Source of the DNA: Bacillus salipaludis
Lineage (GTDB): Bacteria > Bacillota > Bacilli > Bacillales_B > DSM-18226
DNA: 64,000 bases
Assembly: GCF_004358205.1 (NCBI RefSeq)
Contig: NZ_SMYO01000001.1
Coordinates: 496,001-560,000, forward strand
Direction: 5' to 3'
The position numbers and the translations under genes are program-made. Shown here piece after piece: positions 1 to 11,139 of the stretch. A model generated the notes under the pieces. That model was not told the DNA's origin and made no database searches. It saw only the letters and a program-made list of their open reading frames with translations. Each line of letters opens with the position of its first letter. Within the stretch, counting starts at the first letter, position 1.

Positions 1-41
1 TTGAATAATTGATATTTCAGAAAAAAAACCCTGAATAAATA

Positions 42-65
42 AAAGAGGCCGAATCCGGCCTCTTT
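42..65 (-). terminator. Terminator of the SpoIID/FN3 gene
   Basis: A perfect 10-bp stem (aaagaggccg with cggcctcttt) closes a 4-base loop just past the stop of the minus-strand gene. T-rich runs lie on both sides, so it could work in both directions. Confidence 0.75.
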
Positions 66-112
66 CTTTGTATCAATTAGCAATCTTTTTGGACCACACA
101 CCCAAATGGTGG

Positions 113-3100
113 TTATGGTCTTGCACTTTTGATGGCTGTCCACCCACTATATACTTTGGATTTACCAACAATTCTATATGCTCGTAGTTTATAATAGTAG
201 GTATTTCCCCTTTCTAGTCCTGTATTCGTATAGTTTAAAGAAGTGGTGCTTTTTAGCAAACGATATGATCCTTTACTGGAGGTAGCTCTGTAAACTTCAT
301 ATCCGCTTGCTCCTGATACAGAATTCCATGTTACCTTGATACTCTTCGAACTTAACCTAGTTGCCTTAAAATTAGGTGGAACAGAGGGTATTGGTTTTGT
401 ATTAACGATTGATGAAAAATTACTATAAACTTTCGTTTGTCCAACTGTTCGGTAAGCTCTAATTTTATAATAGTAGGCTTTATTTGTGGTGAGTCTGCCA
501 TTCGTATAACTAGGGGATGGTGTTGTCCCTACTAGTGAATAAGTACCCGTACTTGATGTAGATCGATACACTTCATACCCGTTCGCCCCACTAACTGTGG
601 CCCAGCTAGTTTTAATACTAGAGTAAGAAGAAGAATTTGCTTTTACGGACAGTGGTGCAGCAGGGACTGGTTTTGTACTAACGATGGATGAAAAGTTACT
701 ATAAACTTTCGTTTGTCCAACTGTTCGGTAAGCTCTAATTTTATAATAGTAGGCTTTATTTGTGGTGAGCCCGCCATTCGTAAAACTAGTGGATGATGTT
801 GTCCCTACTAGTGAATAAGTACCCGTGCTTGATGTCGACCGATACACTTCATACCCGTTCGCCCCACTAACTGCGGCCCAGTTAGTTTTAATACTAGAGT
901 AAGAAGAAGAATTTGCTTTCACCGACAATGGTGCAGCAGGGACTGGTTTTGTACTAACGATGGATGAAAAGTTACTATAAACTTTCGTTTGTCCAACTGT
1001 TCGGTAAGCTCTAATTTTATAATAGTAGGCTTTATTTGTGGTGAGCCCGCCATTCGTATAACTAGGGGATGGTGTTATCCCTACTAGTGAATAAGTACCC
1101 GTACTTGATGTAGATCGATACACTTCATACCCGTTCGCCCCACTAACTGTGGCCCAGCTAGTTTTAATACTAGAGTAAGAAGAAGAACTTGCTTTTACGG
1201 ACAGTGGTGCAGCAGGGACTGGTTTTGCTGATCCCATCGAACTAAAACCACTGTATGCTGTTATTGTACCCGTTTTATACGCACGGACTTTATAGTAATA
1301 CGTAGTGCCAGTGTTTAGAGATGAATCTGTAAACGTATTTTTCGTAGTGGTTGATACTTTCGTGTATGGTCCTGAACTAGATAAAGCTCTCCAAATCTCA
1401 TACCCCGATATATCACTTGGTCCCTTCCAGCTCGCTTTAAGACTGTTGTATGAGTTGGATGAAACCGATAAACCCGTTGGTGCGGAGGGCTCAACGACTA
1501 CAATGGCTTTTTCACTAACATTACCAGCTGCATCTATTGCAACAATCACTAACTCCGTACCAGCTTTTTGTGATGGAATAGTAACTTTATATTGGCCATC
1601 TTCCTCTGCTATTCCAGAGCCGCTTACTGAACTATTTACCTTCACTTCTACTTTGGCTCCAGCCTCTGCTTGTCCAGTAACAGAAGTATCTTTATCGGTT
1701 ACTTTATTTACCTTTGGTTTTTCAGGGGAGGTGACATCTTTTACCACAATCTTCGCATCTTCACTTACATTTCCTGCAATGTCAGTTGCTGTTATGACCA
1801 ATTCCGTTCCTGCTACTTGAACCGGAATGCCCACTGTAAATTTTCCATCTGTACCGGCTTTCGCAGAACCAATGATGTTTCCATTAACTTTTACTTCTAC
1901 TGTTGATCCCGCTTCCGCCATACCAGTCACAGAAGTATCTTTATCTGTTACATCGTTTACTGTAGCAGGTCCAGGTGGGATCGCGTATTGTTTGGATAAG
2001 AGAGTGCCTGGATAGTAAAAGGATAAAATGTCCTTATACAGGATACCGGCAGCAGCACGGCGATTAGCACCAAATTGACTTAAACCAACACCATGTCCGT
2101 TCCCGGAGCCTGAAAACACAAAAGCATCGTTGGTTTCGTTGATGGAAAACAAATTACTCTTCAAGTCTCTTGAACCGGGCTTCGCAGGGTCGTTTGTGCC
2201 GATGATGGTACGCATATCGTCTGCAAGCTGGTTATTAATACTTGCGGTTTGAAGTTCAAGCTCCCCATTTGAATTGAAAACGTCTTTTATAAAAAATTCG
2301 AGTGAAAGATCACTTTTTGTAAATCGACCGCTTTCGGTAGGTGAATAAAAGTAAACCTTAGGGATAGAAACAATTTTGATTTGTTTACCACTAAATCCTG
2401 ATAGATTATTCATCATCCACTTTTTAATGTTGTTCGCGTACAAAGCATCTTTTTCATTTTTAGAATCCCACCAGCTGTCTGGATTTTTGAGGTCCAATGA
2501 AGTGACATCCATTTGCTGTTTATGCAAGGTAGCATCCCAGGTATTGGCCGTATCGTACTCGTCGGCTTGAACCTTAAAATATGGAAGGGATTTTGGATAC
2601 CAGACATTAAATAGTTTTTCCGTTTTTCCTCCGTTAGAGGCAGAGAAAACAGCATCAATGATATTCCCATCGTAGGTTAGGATTTCACCTTCTGTCGCGT
2701 CAACTGCCTCAGATGATCTAGGATGTAAGCTTGTCACGCCCCCATATACTTGAAAAGTGGTAGTATCATTGATCACCTGATTCAAACGAAAATACGCATA
2801 GGTTCGCGCTGATACTGCCTGTGCCTTTAAGGCCTCCATCTGCCAAAGCGCAGGCATTTCATCCGGGACCACACTCTTTACATAATCTTCAAGATTAATG
2901 GTGTTAATCGGTCTTACATATTGATTTTTTTCCACTGTAAAAAGAAAACTCCCGGCATATTCACGATTGTTGATCACTGCATGGTCAATACTATTAACCG
3001 GAGTAATCGATAATTCGCTCCCGGTGGCTAATCTCGTGGTTCCATCATATAAGGCAAGCGTTTCACTCTCTACCTTCACCGTATAACTTCGATCGCTGGT

Positions 3101-3295
3101 TAATAGATTCGTGGAATCCCCATTTAAATAGTAGTTTCCCACTATTTTTAATGAAATACTTGACTGATTACCTAAATATTTCACTAGCTTTACTTGAACG
3201 TGTGGCTCTGTAGCAATCGTTGCCGCATCTTTATAACTAGGAACAATGCCAAGAAAGACAACGGTTACAATTAAAAAGATTAATAATTTTCTCAT
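113..3295 (-). CDS. Secreted SpoIID-domain protein with Ig-like and fibronectin type III repeats
   Basis: The 1060-residue product starts with a signal peptide (MRKLLIFLIVTVVFLGIV). Residues about 130-430 form a SpoIID/LytB domain: LEDYVKSVVPDEMP, the AQAVSARTYA stretch, the SNGGKTE motif and GNGHGVGLSQFGA. In SpoIID this fold is a lytic transglycosylase acting on denuded peptidoglycan strands during engulfment. Two bacterial Ig-like modules (about 445-605, each with VTDKDTSVTG) and five fibronectin III modules (about 605-1060) follow; the middle three are nearly identical. It is much longer than SpoIID (about 340 residues), so it is more likely an exported wall-acting or wall-bound protein than SpoIID itself. 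No LPXTG or SLH anchor is visible. AGAAAGG lies upstream of the ATG. It is monocistronic with its own terminator. Confidence 0.85.
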   Translation of the reverse strand: MRKLLIFLIVTVVFLGIVPSYKDAATIATEPHVQVKLVKYLGNQSSISLKIVGNYYLNGDSTNLLTSDRSYTVKVESETLALYDGTTRLATGSELSITPVNSIDHAVINNREYAGSFLFTVEKNQYVRPINTINLEDYVKSVVPDEMPALWQMEALKAQAVSARTYAYFRLNQVINDTTTFQVYGGVTSLHPRSSEAVDATEGEILTYDGNIIDAVFSASNGGKTEKLFNVWYPKSLPYFKVQADEYDTANTWDATLHKQQMDVTSLDLKNPDSWWDSKNEKDALYANNIKKWMMNNLSGFSGKQIKIVSIPKVYFYSPTESGRFTKSDLSLEFFIKDVFNSNGELELQTASINNQLADDMRTIIGTNDPAKPGSRDLKSNLFSINETNDAFVFSGSGNGHGVGLSQFGANRRAAAGILYKDILSFYYPGTLLSKQYAIPPGPATVNDVTDKDTSVTGMAEAGSTVEVKVNGNIIGSAKAGTDGKFTVGIPVQVAGTELVITATDIAGNVSEDAKIVVKDVTSPEKPKVNKVTDKDTSVTGQAEAGAKVEVKVNSSVSGSGIAEEDGQYKVTIPSQKAGTELVIVAIDAAGNVSEKAIVVVEPSAPTGLSVSSNSYNSLKASWKGPSDISGYEIWRALSSSGPYTKVSTTTKNTFTDSSLNTGTTYYYKVRAYKTGTITAYSGFSSMGSAKPVPAAPLSVKASSSSYSSIKTSWATVSGANGYEVYRSTSSTGTYSLVGITPSPSYTNGGLTTNKAYYYKIRAYRTVGQTKVYSNFSSIVSTKPVPAAPLSVKANSSSYSSIKTNWAAVSGANGYEVYRSTSSTGTYSLVGTTSSTSFTNGGLTTNKAYYYKIRAYRTVGQTKVYSNFSSIVSTKPVPAAPLSVKANSSSYSSIKTSWATVSGANGYEVYRSTSSTGTYSLVGTTPSPSYTNGRLTTNKAYYYKIRAYRTVGQTKVYSNFSSIVNTKPIPSVPPNFKATRLSSKSIKVTWNSVSGASGYEVYRATSSKGSYRLLKSTTSLNYTNTGLERGNTYYYKLRAYRIVGKSKVYSGWTAIKSARP
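385..1212. repeat. Three tandem 276-bp fibronectin III repeats
   Basis: Units run at 385-660, 661-936 and 937-1212, with an exact 276-bp period (92 residues) set by the recurring cagggactggttttg junction. They differ by few substitutions at the DNA level, mostly single bases. The outer two FN3 modules of the same gene are clearly divergent. Confidence 0.9.
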
Positions 3296-3470
3296 ATAAA
3301 AACCCTTTCTAATAGTTTCTTAGATTAATAATATATCTTTTGCTAGCATATATCCTCAATTTTCCTAAAAAACCTAATTTTTCAGACTTAGATATATCAT
3401 TACAAAATAGACGACTCGGATTCATACTTTTGCTTTTCCTTTTAATCTTTTAAGTGCGTGACCTAGTAAC

Positions 3471-3513
3471 AAAGAAATCCCCTCCATATTGCGTGAAGGG
3501 GATTTCTTTTTTT
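3471..3513 (-). terminator. Hairpin terminator behind a gene relic
   Basis: A 13-bp stem (aaagaaatcccct with aggggatttcttt) flanked by A/T runs. It lies directly downstream of the minus-strand stump ending at 3544, so it probably ended the vanished gene. Confidence 0.6.
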
Positions 3514-3543
3514 AAGAGTTTTTCATTTTAACTGTTACTGACT

Positions 3544-3670
3544 TAGCGTTTAAAAATTTGGTCAAAATCTGGATTTACCGCGGATAATGGATTCATTGGA
3601 TGCACTTCCTCAGCAGCTAAACCAATGACAGAAAGACAGTACACATCCACTACATCTAGTACTAATCTAG
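3544..3670 (-). pseudogene. C-terminal stump of an unrecognised protein
   Basis: About 42 codons stay open on the minus strand and end at TAA, with the last residues NPDFDQIFKR. There is no start codon or ribosome site, and the frame closes upstream. I do not recognise the family. A good terminator follows, which is why I read it as the real 3' end of a deleted gene. Confidence 0.4.
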
Positions 3671-3875
3671 ATTAGAGAATTCTTGTCTACAAGAGGATCA
3701 GAAATTTTTGCAAATTGGCAAAACTAATAAAAAATATCCAAACGAAGTCCCCTCTACTTAGCCAGATTATCAAGCTAAAATGAATAGAGACCATGATAAT
3801 TAAGCTTGTGGAAGATATTAAAAAAATCGGAGTTAGCTTTTGATTCATCAACTCCATAATGCCAGCCGGTTAATC

Positions 3876-4018
3876 TTACCGCATCTTACTTTCAATCAAA
3901 GGTAATTCATCTAGAAACATGTATACCCTTCTACTGGATTATCTACACCGATTTTCCCATCGTGCCGGAGAATGATTTCACGGACAATGGATAATCCTAG
4001 ACCAATCCCGCCCATTCG
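3876..4018 (-). pseudogene. Histidine kinase C-terminal relic (HATPase G2 box)
   Basis: The minus strand reads GGIGLGLSIVREIILRHDG followed by KIGVDNPVEGY. This is the G2 box and last beta strands of a sensor-kinase ATPase domain. A frameshift then leads to a short tail ELPLIESKMR and a stop. The 5' side is cut off abruptly at the integrase relic that starts at 4022. Confidence 0.6.
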
Positions 4019-4021
4019 ATT

Positions 4022-4507
4022 CTTGGGGACAGGTATTCGAGTAAATGAGTTATCTAACTTACGTATTAAAGATATCGATTTCACTTCTAAAGAGATAAGT
4101 GTAGTACGTAAAGGTAATAAAAAAGATACGGTTTCTGTAACTCCCTCAAGCTTAGAGGATCTATAAAAGTATCTGTCTATTAGAAATGAAAGATATAAAG
4201 CCGGGAACTGTGAAAACGAATATGTTTAACTAAAGCTGTACAAAAAAGAACCGAAACCCCTTACGAATCGTGCTATAGGAAATCTTGTTTATAAATACAC
4301 AAAGTCGTTTGACAAAAGGATGTCACCTCATAACTGCGACATACATACGCGACGAACCTTGCTAAACAAACCAATGGCAATATTCCATTTAGTATGTCTC
4401 AACTTGGACATACTTCGTCGGACATTTCTTTGCTTAACATAAATAAAACGAGGGAAAAAGCGAGATTAGCTGCTGAACTCCTAGATAAACGAACGGAAAA
4501 TAAATAA
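4022..4507 (+). pseudogene. Tyrosine recombinase catalytic-domain relic
   Basis: The plus strand encodes LGTGIRVNELSNLRIKDID, which carries the first catalytic Arg. After stops and frame changes comes MSPHNLRHTYATNLA-like sequence (HxxR) and QLGHTSS (second His box), then a KTREKARLAAELLDKR tail. These are the catalytic boxes of XerC/D/S-type integrases. At least one stop and several frameshifts break it. The terminal Tyr position (sdiSllni) appears lost. The N-terminal half is not upstream. Confidence 0.65.
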
Positions 4508-4840
4508 AATTTTTTATTGGGAAACAATTTCTTTATCTTCAAAGTTAACAATAAAAAAGGTCTTTTTTTATAATCAAATAAAGATTTTGACAAAAATCAA
4601 TCTAATATTACAAGGGTTTATTTAGTTTGTATTTGTTTTAAGTGAATTTAAAGATGTTAAAGATTTCTAACAATTAAGTTTAGGCATCACTTGTTCCTAC
4701 ATACCACATGTATCGAGTACTGGTGACTACTTCAATTAAGCAAAAATGGGTTAGAAAAACGGTAGTGAATAATAAGAATCCTTGTTTTCCTTCACCTGCT
4801 TGTATTCATTGGAAATTCAATAAACACAAGCATTGTTGTA
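4508..4840. other. AT-rich spacer without recognised features
   Basis: No open frame with a ribosome site and no clear hairpin. It separates the integrase C-terminal relic from the tRNA fragment. Confidence 0.5.
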
Positions 4841-4905
4841 CGCCCTCGTCAGGACTCGAACCCGAATTTCAAGAACCGGAATCTTGCGTGCTATCCGGTT
4901 GTAGT
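4841..4905 (-). pseudogene. 3' fragment of tRNA-Arg (anticodon CCG)
   Basis: On the minus strand an anticodon arm CAAGA-TTCCGGT-TCTTG (anticodon CCG) and a T arm TCGGG-TTCGAGT-CCTGA are followed by the 3' acceptor strand CGAGGGC and a discriminator G. Part of the D arm (CAACCGGATAG) is present. The expected 5' acceptor strand GCCCTCG is missing. No CCA is encoded. Such 3' tRNA halves are typical attachment-site scars of integrative elements. An integrase N-terminal relic begins 88 bases away. Confidence 0.55.
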
Positions 4906-4993
4906 CTGTAGGATGTAGTTTTTATGACTGTAGGACAGATTTCTGTACCGTAGTACTCCTCGGCTCTAATCTGAGGTGGAATTAGAAATCGTA

Positions 4994-5404
4994 TGAAACG
5001 TAAATTTATTGGTGAAAGAGGTATTATATCCTCATCTGAAGTCTCACAGAATAGACATGTCCTATATTCCCTTGATGAAGCGTTCGAAATTTTCCATTCG
5101 TGCAAAGAAAGAAAAAGGATTAAGACTAGGAACAATCAATGGTTATCAAGAAGTAATGAGGTATTTCCGTCAATTGCTTTCAGGAGATGTTATGGACGTT
5201 ATCGAAACTACAGCGGATAAAATACGAAGTTATATCAAGTATCTTCGAACCGAACGTATACCATACTCAGAGGATGAACATCGAAAACGCAGCAACAAAG
5301 AATTATCTGTTCACATGATTAACATTCGTATTCGGGCGTTAAGTACGTTTCGCTTTTTGTTCACCGAGAAGATGATAACACTTGGTGGAGGGCTTACTTT
5401 TGAA
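4994..5404 (+). pseudogene. Tyrosine recombinase N-terminal (core-binding) relic
   Basis: The first frame gives YSLDEAFEIF and the next frame continues RAKKEKGLRLGTINGYQEV, then INIRIRALSTFRFLF. Together they match the SAM-like core-binding domain of phage and transposon integrases, with a frameshift near 5095. After RFLFTEKMI the similarity ends and the frame runs to a stop at 5494. The catalytic domain is absent. It differs in frame and position from the catalytic relic at 4022, so these may come from two elements. Confidence 0.6.
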
Positions 5405-5490
5405 GAAGCATTGTCAAAAGAAATAATGATATTCTTTACTGAATGGAATGTCTACATGACAAAGGATCGTTCACTTTCAAACACCCCTTT

Positions 5491-5916
5491 TTAAATACAT
5501 TTAGGGCAAATTCCTTGTAATTCAAAAAAGTGATGAGTTACATTAAATTGTAAATTAATTCTGGCGAATTCTTCTACTTGAATTAATTTTGGGTAATAAA
5601 AGTCAGCAAGATTTCCGCAAAATTTACATCTAACATGGTAATGAAAGGAAGTAGCCCATTCAAAGCGACTAGCAAATTCCCCAAAGGACAATTCATTTAT
5701 TAGATTATATTTCTTAAAACATTTTAAGTTACTATATATCGTGGCTGGCGTTAAACTAGGCAAAAATTCCTTTAAATCTTTACAGATTTCATCTACGGTG
5801 GGATGAGAATTAGAAGTGGCCATATACTCTAATATGGCTAATCTCTGTGGGGTTAGCTTTAATCCATTATTTTTTAATACCTCAGAACCTTGTTGAACAC
5901 GTGGATGATTCATCAT
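5491..5916 (-). CDS. perR: PerR-like Fur-family peroxide-sensing repressor
   Basis: 141 residues with a winged helix (LTPQRLAILEYM, TPATIYSNLKCF) and the Fur-family dimerisation domain. The structural zinc site is complete: C97, C100, C137 and C140. The regulatory metal site aligns with PerR as H38, E86, H92, H94 and D105. In B. subtilis PerR the second ligand is Asp85, so here Asp is replaced by Glu, while the Asp typical of PerR at 104/105 is kept. PerR represses katA, ahpCF and hemA genes until Fe-catalysed His oxidation. The neighbours katG and hemA fit a local peroxide regulon. It may be a second PerR beside a housekeeping copy. The C-terminus is short. Confidence 0.8.
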   Translation of the reverse strand: MMNHPRVQQGSEVLKNNGLKLTPQRLAILEYMATSNSHPTVDEICKDLKEFLPSLTPATIYSNLKCFKKYNLINELSFGEFASRFEWATSFHYHVRCKFCGNLADFYYPKLIQVEEFARINLQFNVTHHFFELQGICPKCI

Positions 5917-5970
5917 CTACAACATCTCCATTGCATTTTTTTATTCACCATGTTGGTAAATTCGAGAATA

Positions 5971-5985
5971 TTATAAGTTTTATAG
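5971..5985. promoter_or_regulatory. Possible PerR box upstream of the perR-like gene
   Basis: TTATAAGTTTTATAG matches 11 of the 14 defined positions of the PerR consensus TTATAATnATTATAA and lies about 55 bases before the start of the perR-like gene. The region is AT-rich, so a chance match is possible. Confidence 0.35.
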
Positions 5986-6246
5986 AAGGGCCCGATAGAA
6001 TCGAGAATAACAATCAAAATCATTACCCTTATAAAACACGAATGCTGTCATCCAAATTAGACAACAGCACTAATATGTGTTTTAGGATCTCTTTTTTGTG
6101 TATGGATCAAAACAGGTAATTTAATTTCCATGTTGATTTTACACCGAAATAGAGACCGACTAAAATTGTCGGTCACCTTGGGAATAACAGGGATAATATT
6201 TACTAACTTTTATTGGGCTTTGTTGCATTAATACCCGTCGTAGCCG
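5986..6246. other. Intergenic region between perR-like gene and katG 3' end
   Basis: It holds a perfect 7-bp hairpin at 6154-6174 (gaccgac / gtcggtc) that may end katG transcription, although no T run follows. At 6209-6230 ggctttgttgcattaa resembles an insertion-sequence end, but no partner end or transposase is present. No gene seen. Confidence 0.4.
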
Positions 6247-8520
<2,274 letters not shown>

Positions 8521-8597
8521 TTAAAAATCAATATTAATATATAATAAATTTAATTTATTTTCATTTCAGATAATTCAGTTAACTATTTAAATTATAA

Positions 8598-8626
8598 ATA
8601 ATACTTATGATAGTTTAAAGTAGCAA
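8598..8626 (-). promoter_or_regulatory. Sigma-A promoter of katG, with PerR-box-like sequence over the -10
   Basis: -35 TTGCTA (8621-8626), 17-bp spacer and -10 TATTAT (8598-8603) on the minus strand. The sequence around the -10 (attatttataattta) resembles a PerR box, but only about 9 of 14 positions fit. Confidence 0.5.
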
Positions 8627-8629
8627 TAT

Positions 8630-8920
8630 TCATAGTTTATTTAATATATGCCTACCTTTTTCAATTAAGCTTTGTTGTTGGTGTCTTAATTTTTCATACG
8701 TAGCGGACAATTCCAGAAATAAAGGCTTATCCATTGATGTAAGAGCATCATTAATCTTTTCCTCTAGGAGCGTAATTTGCCGGGTGACCATTGCTTCATC
8801 CAAGACCATTTGTATATACATATCAAGATTTGAATTCACATCTTGAGTTTTCTTTGATGAATTAAGCGATTTCATAATCTCACTATATGAAGTGCTTTTA
8901 TACGGTTTTTTCTTTTCCAT
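8630..8920 (-). CDS. Small IDEAL-domain protein
   Basis: 96 residues. Residues about 35-75 (YIQMVLDEAMVTRQ, then KINDALTSMDKPLFLEL) fit the IDEAL domain found at the C-terminus of several Bacillus proteins such as YpiB. The N-terminus is lysine- and serine-rich and looks unstructured. IDEAL domains are short helical protein-interaction modules; the partner here is unknown. AGGGGTGA precedes the ATG. It lies 72 bases downstream of hemA on the same strand, so co-transcription is likely. Confidence 0.65.
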   Translation of the reverse strand: MEKKKPYKSTSYSEIMKSLNSSKKTQDVNSNLDMYIQMVLDEAMVTRQITLLEEKINDALTSMDKPLFLELSATYEKLRHQQQSLIEKGRHILNKL

Positions 8921-8992
8921 TGCAAATCACCCCTAATACCTTTTTATATGATCATCTTTTTCTTATATATATCATCCTTATTCCACATTTAT

Positions 8993-10366
8993 TCAAGAGT
9001 GGACAGGAATATTCCCAAAGGTAGTAGAAGGATGTAATACATTAATTAGGTGGTTTGGCTTTGAATTAAATTTTCTCGCATTATATTGTTCGTCTACTTC
9101 TTCCTCTAAAGAAAAAAGTTGAATAATAAGGTCTGAAATTTCTTTTTGGTTTGAATTAGTAGCAACCATCTGTTTCATTCCAATTAATGGTGAATGCATC
9201 ATTTGGGTAACGATGCTTTTTGAATATTTACGAATAATTTTTCGTTCCCTTTCAGTTAAACCTGGTAACTTATTTTCAATTTGACTGATAGCCTCTTCAT
9301 AGATTCCTAATGATTTTGAACGAAGGGCAGCCATAATAGGTGTAATGACCAATGTGCTTAACCACGTCTTAAAGGTCAGCAATTCCTGATCTATCATATC
9401 GTTGATTTTTTCACGTTCTTGAGCTCTTTTTTCTAGATTGGTTTCAACAATACTTTCCAAATCGTCGATATCGTATAAGAAAACATGATCCAGGTTATTA
9501 ATTTTCGGATCAATATTTCTTGGAACAGAAATATCAATCATGAATAAAGGGCGTTGTGTTCTTTTTAGGTTAATAGTTTCCATATCTTTTGCAGTGATGA
9601 TAGGTTCTTTCATATCAATCGAACTTATAATAATATCAGCTTCGATTAGTACATCGTGAATTCGGTCCATTGTTTTGGTGCCAGCACCAAATTTCTCTGC
9701 CAATTTCTTAGCTCGTTCATATGTTCGATTCACAACAATTATTTTACCTGCTCCATTTGCGTGAAGATGTTTTACCGTTAATTCTGCCATCTCACCTGCA
9801 CCTAAAATAACAGCAGTCTTGGAATGTAAAGAACCAATAATTTTTTTTCCTAACTCTATTGCAGCATAACTAACAGAAACAGCATTTCTGCCGATATCCG
9901 TTTCGGAATGAACATGTTTAGCAAATGTAATGGCTTGGTTAAATAATTTATTAAATATAGTACCTGTTGCTTGATGACTGTGGCTTCTAGTATAAGCTTC
10001 TTTAACTTGTCCTAAAATTTGAGTTTCTCCTAGAACCATAGAATCAAGACCACAGATAACGCGGAATAAATGCTTTACAGCTTCATCATTTTCTTTTAAA
10101 TATAAATTATTTGTAATCTGTAATTTGTTTGCCTCAAAAGAATCGGTAAGAAATTGGATGATTTTATGCTTAACCATATGTGTTTCATCTACAACTGCAT
10201 AAATTTCAGTTCGATTACAGGTTGACAAAATTACACACTCTTTAAGACCCTCAGTTCGATACAGAGATTCAATAAAATTGGAATAAGACTCTTTTTGTAT
10301 TTTAAATTTCTCCCTAATTTTTACAGGTGCTGTGCTATGATTCATGCCTAAAACCATTATTTCCAC
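8993..10366 (-). CDS. hemA: Glutamyl-tRNA reductase HemA
   Basis: First enzyme of C5 heme synthesis: NADPH reduction of Glu-tRNA to glutamate-1-semialdehyde. The catalytic Cys sits in STCNRTE and is residue 50 when translation begins at the GTG at 10364-10366, the number conserved in the family; GGAG is 8 bases upstream of that GTG. The central substrate-binding part (GLDSMVLGETQILGQVKEAY), the NADPH domain (ILGAGEMAELT) and the C-terminal dimerisation helix are complete. No hemXCDBL genes follow, unlike the B. subtilis operon, so this may be a stand-alone paralog. Its place beside katG suggests extra heme supply under peroxide stress. PerR-box-like sites lie upstream. Confidence 0.95.
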   Translation of the reverse strand: MEIMVLGMNHSTAPVKIREKFKIQKESYSNFIESLYRTEGLKECVILSTCNRTEIYAVVDETHMVKHKIIQFLTDSFEANKLQITNNLYLKENDEAVKHLFRVICGLDSMVLGETQILGQVKEAYTRSHSHQATGTIFNKLFNQAITFAKHVHSETDIGRNAVSVSYAAIELGKKIIGSLHSKTAVILGAGEMAELTVKHLHANGAGKIIVVNRTYERAKKLAEKFGAGTKTMDRIHDVLIEADIIISSIDMKEPIITAKDMETINLKRTQRPLFMIDISVPRNIDPKINNLDHVFLYDIDDLESIVETNLEKRAQEREKINDMIDQELLTFKTWLSTLVITPIMAALRSKSLGIYEEAISQIENKLPGLTERERKIIRKYSKSIVTQMMHSPLIGMKQMVATNSNQKEISDLIIQLFSLEEEVDEQYNARKFNSKPNHLINVLHPSTTFGNIPVHS

Positions 10367-10426
10367 ATGTACCACTCCATTTTTAAACCATTCCGGAAAA
10401 AGATAAGATCATAAATATTGGAAGGA

Positions 10427-10460
10427 AGTGCGGTAAACTTAGAATCATATTTACCGCACT
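10427..10460 (-). terminator. Strong hairpin between tpx and hemA
   Basis: An 11-bp perfect stem (agtgcggtaaa with tttaccgcact) with a 12-base loop lies about 120 bases downstream of tpx. No T run follows, so it is either an atypical terminator of the urate/tpx operon or a leader hairpin of hemA. Confidence 0.5.
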
Positions 10461-10524
10461 CATAAATTTTATAACTTTTTGGTAAATTCAGTTAATTTTC
10501 AATAGATAACTATTAAAATTATAA
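10460..10524. promoter_or_regulatory. Two PerR-box-like sequences upstream of hemA
   Basis: TTATAAAATTTATGA (10460-10474, minus strand) and TTATAATTTTAATAG (10510-10524, minus strand) each match 11 of 14 positions of TTATAATnATTATAA. Base composition makes chance matches likely. Confidence 0.3.
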
Positions 10525-10578
10525 ATTTTACTCCAAGTGTTTCTTCGTAATTTAATTGAGAAGTATTGTTACTAAAGT

Positions 10579-11097
10579 CTATTTTGCAGCTTTGACCGCT
10601 GTTAAAGCCGCTTCATAATTTGGATGATTCGTTACTTCAGAAAGGTATTCCACATAGGTCACAATATTTTGGGAATCTACAACAAAGACAGCCCTGCTGT
10701 CCAAACGATGCTCCTTCATGTAGGTCCCATATGCACTGCCAAATGACATACTTTGATGATCAGATAACGTTTGGACATTTTGTATTCCTTGTGCACCGCA
10801 CCATCTGCTCTGGGCAAACGGGAGATCCGCACTTATTGTTAATACGACGACGTTTTCACCAAGATTTGCCGCTTCTTCATTAAAGCGTCTAGTCTGCTGG
10901 TCGCATACAGCGGTATCAAGGGATGGGACGACACTAATCAGTCGTACCATATGATTTGAATCTGAAAGAGTTACCTTTGACCTGTCGTTCGCCAAAACCT
11001 CAAAGTCTGGTGCCTTATCACCGACTTTAATTTCTGGTCCAATAAGTGTAACGGGATTACCTGCTAATGTGGCTCTTCGAGTGCGTTCTGTTATCAT
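10579..11097 (-). CDS. tpx: Thiol peroxidase Tpx
   Basis: Atypical 2-Cys peroxiredoxin that reduces H2O2 and alkyl hydroperoxides with thioredoxin. Counting from the ATG at 11095-11097, which has GGAGGA 9 bases before it, the peroxidatic Cys65 is in SLDTAVCDQQTRRF and the resolving Cys100 in SRWCGAQG. The 35-residue spacing is that of Tpx. It starts only 42 bases after the HIU hydrolase stop, so it is probably the last gene of the uricase operon, where uricase makes H2O2. Confidence 0.95.
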   Translation of the reverse strand: MITERTRRATLAGNPVTLIGPEIKVGDKAPDFEVLANDRSKVTLSDSNHMVRLISVVPSLDTAVCDQQTRRFNEEAANLGENVVVLTISADLPFAQSRWCGAQGIQNVQTLSDHQSMSFGSAYGTYMKEHRLDSRAVFVVDSQNIVTYVEYLSEVTNHPNYEAALTAVKAAK

Positions 11098-11139
11098 AAA
11101 CTTTGTCCTCCATTTCAAACCGTAAAGAAGATTTATTAA

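Noticed and set aside
113..3295. Annotation as the sporulation protein SpoIID
   Set aside because: Three times too long, with Ig and FN3 modules; only the catalytic domain is shared.
6175..6235. ggctttgttgcattaa near katG as an insertion-sequence end, and a homing-endonuclease-like gggataacagggataat
   Set aside because: No transposase, no second inverted end and no target duplication; chance similarity is likely.
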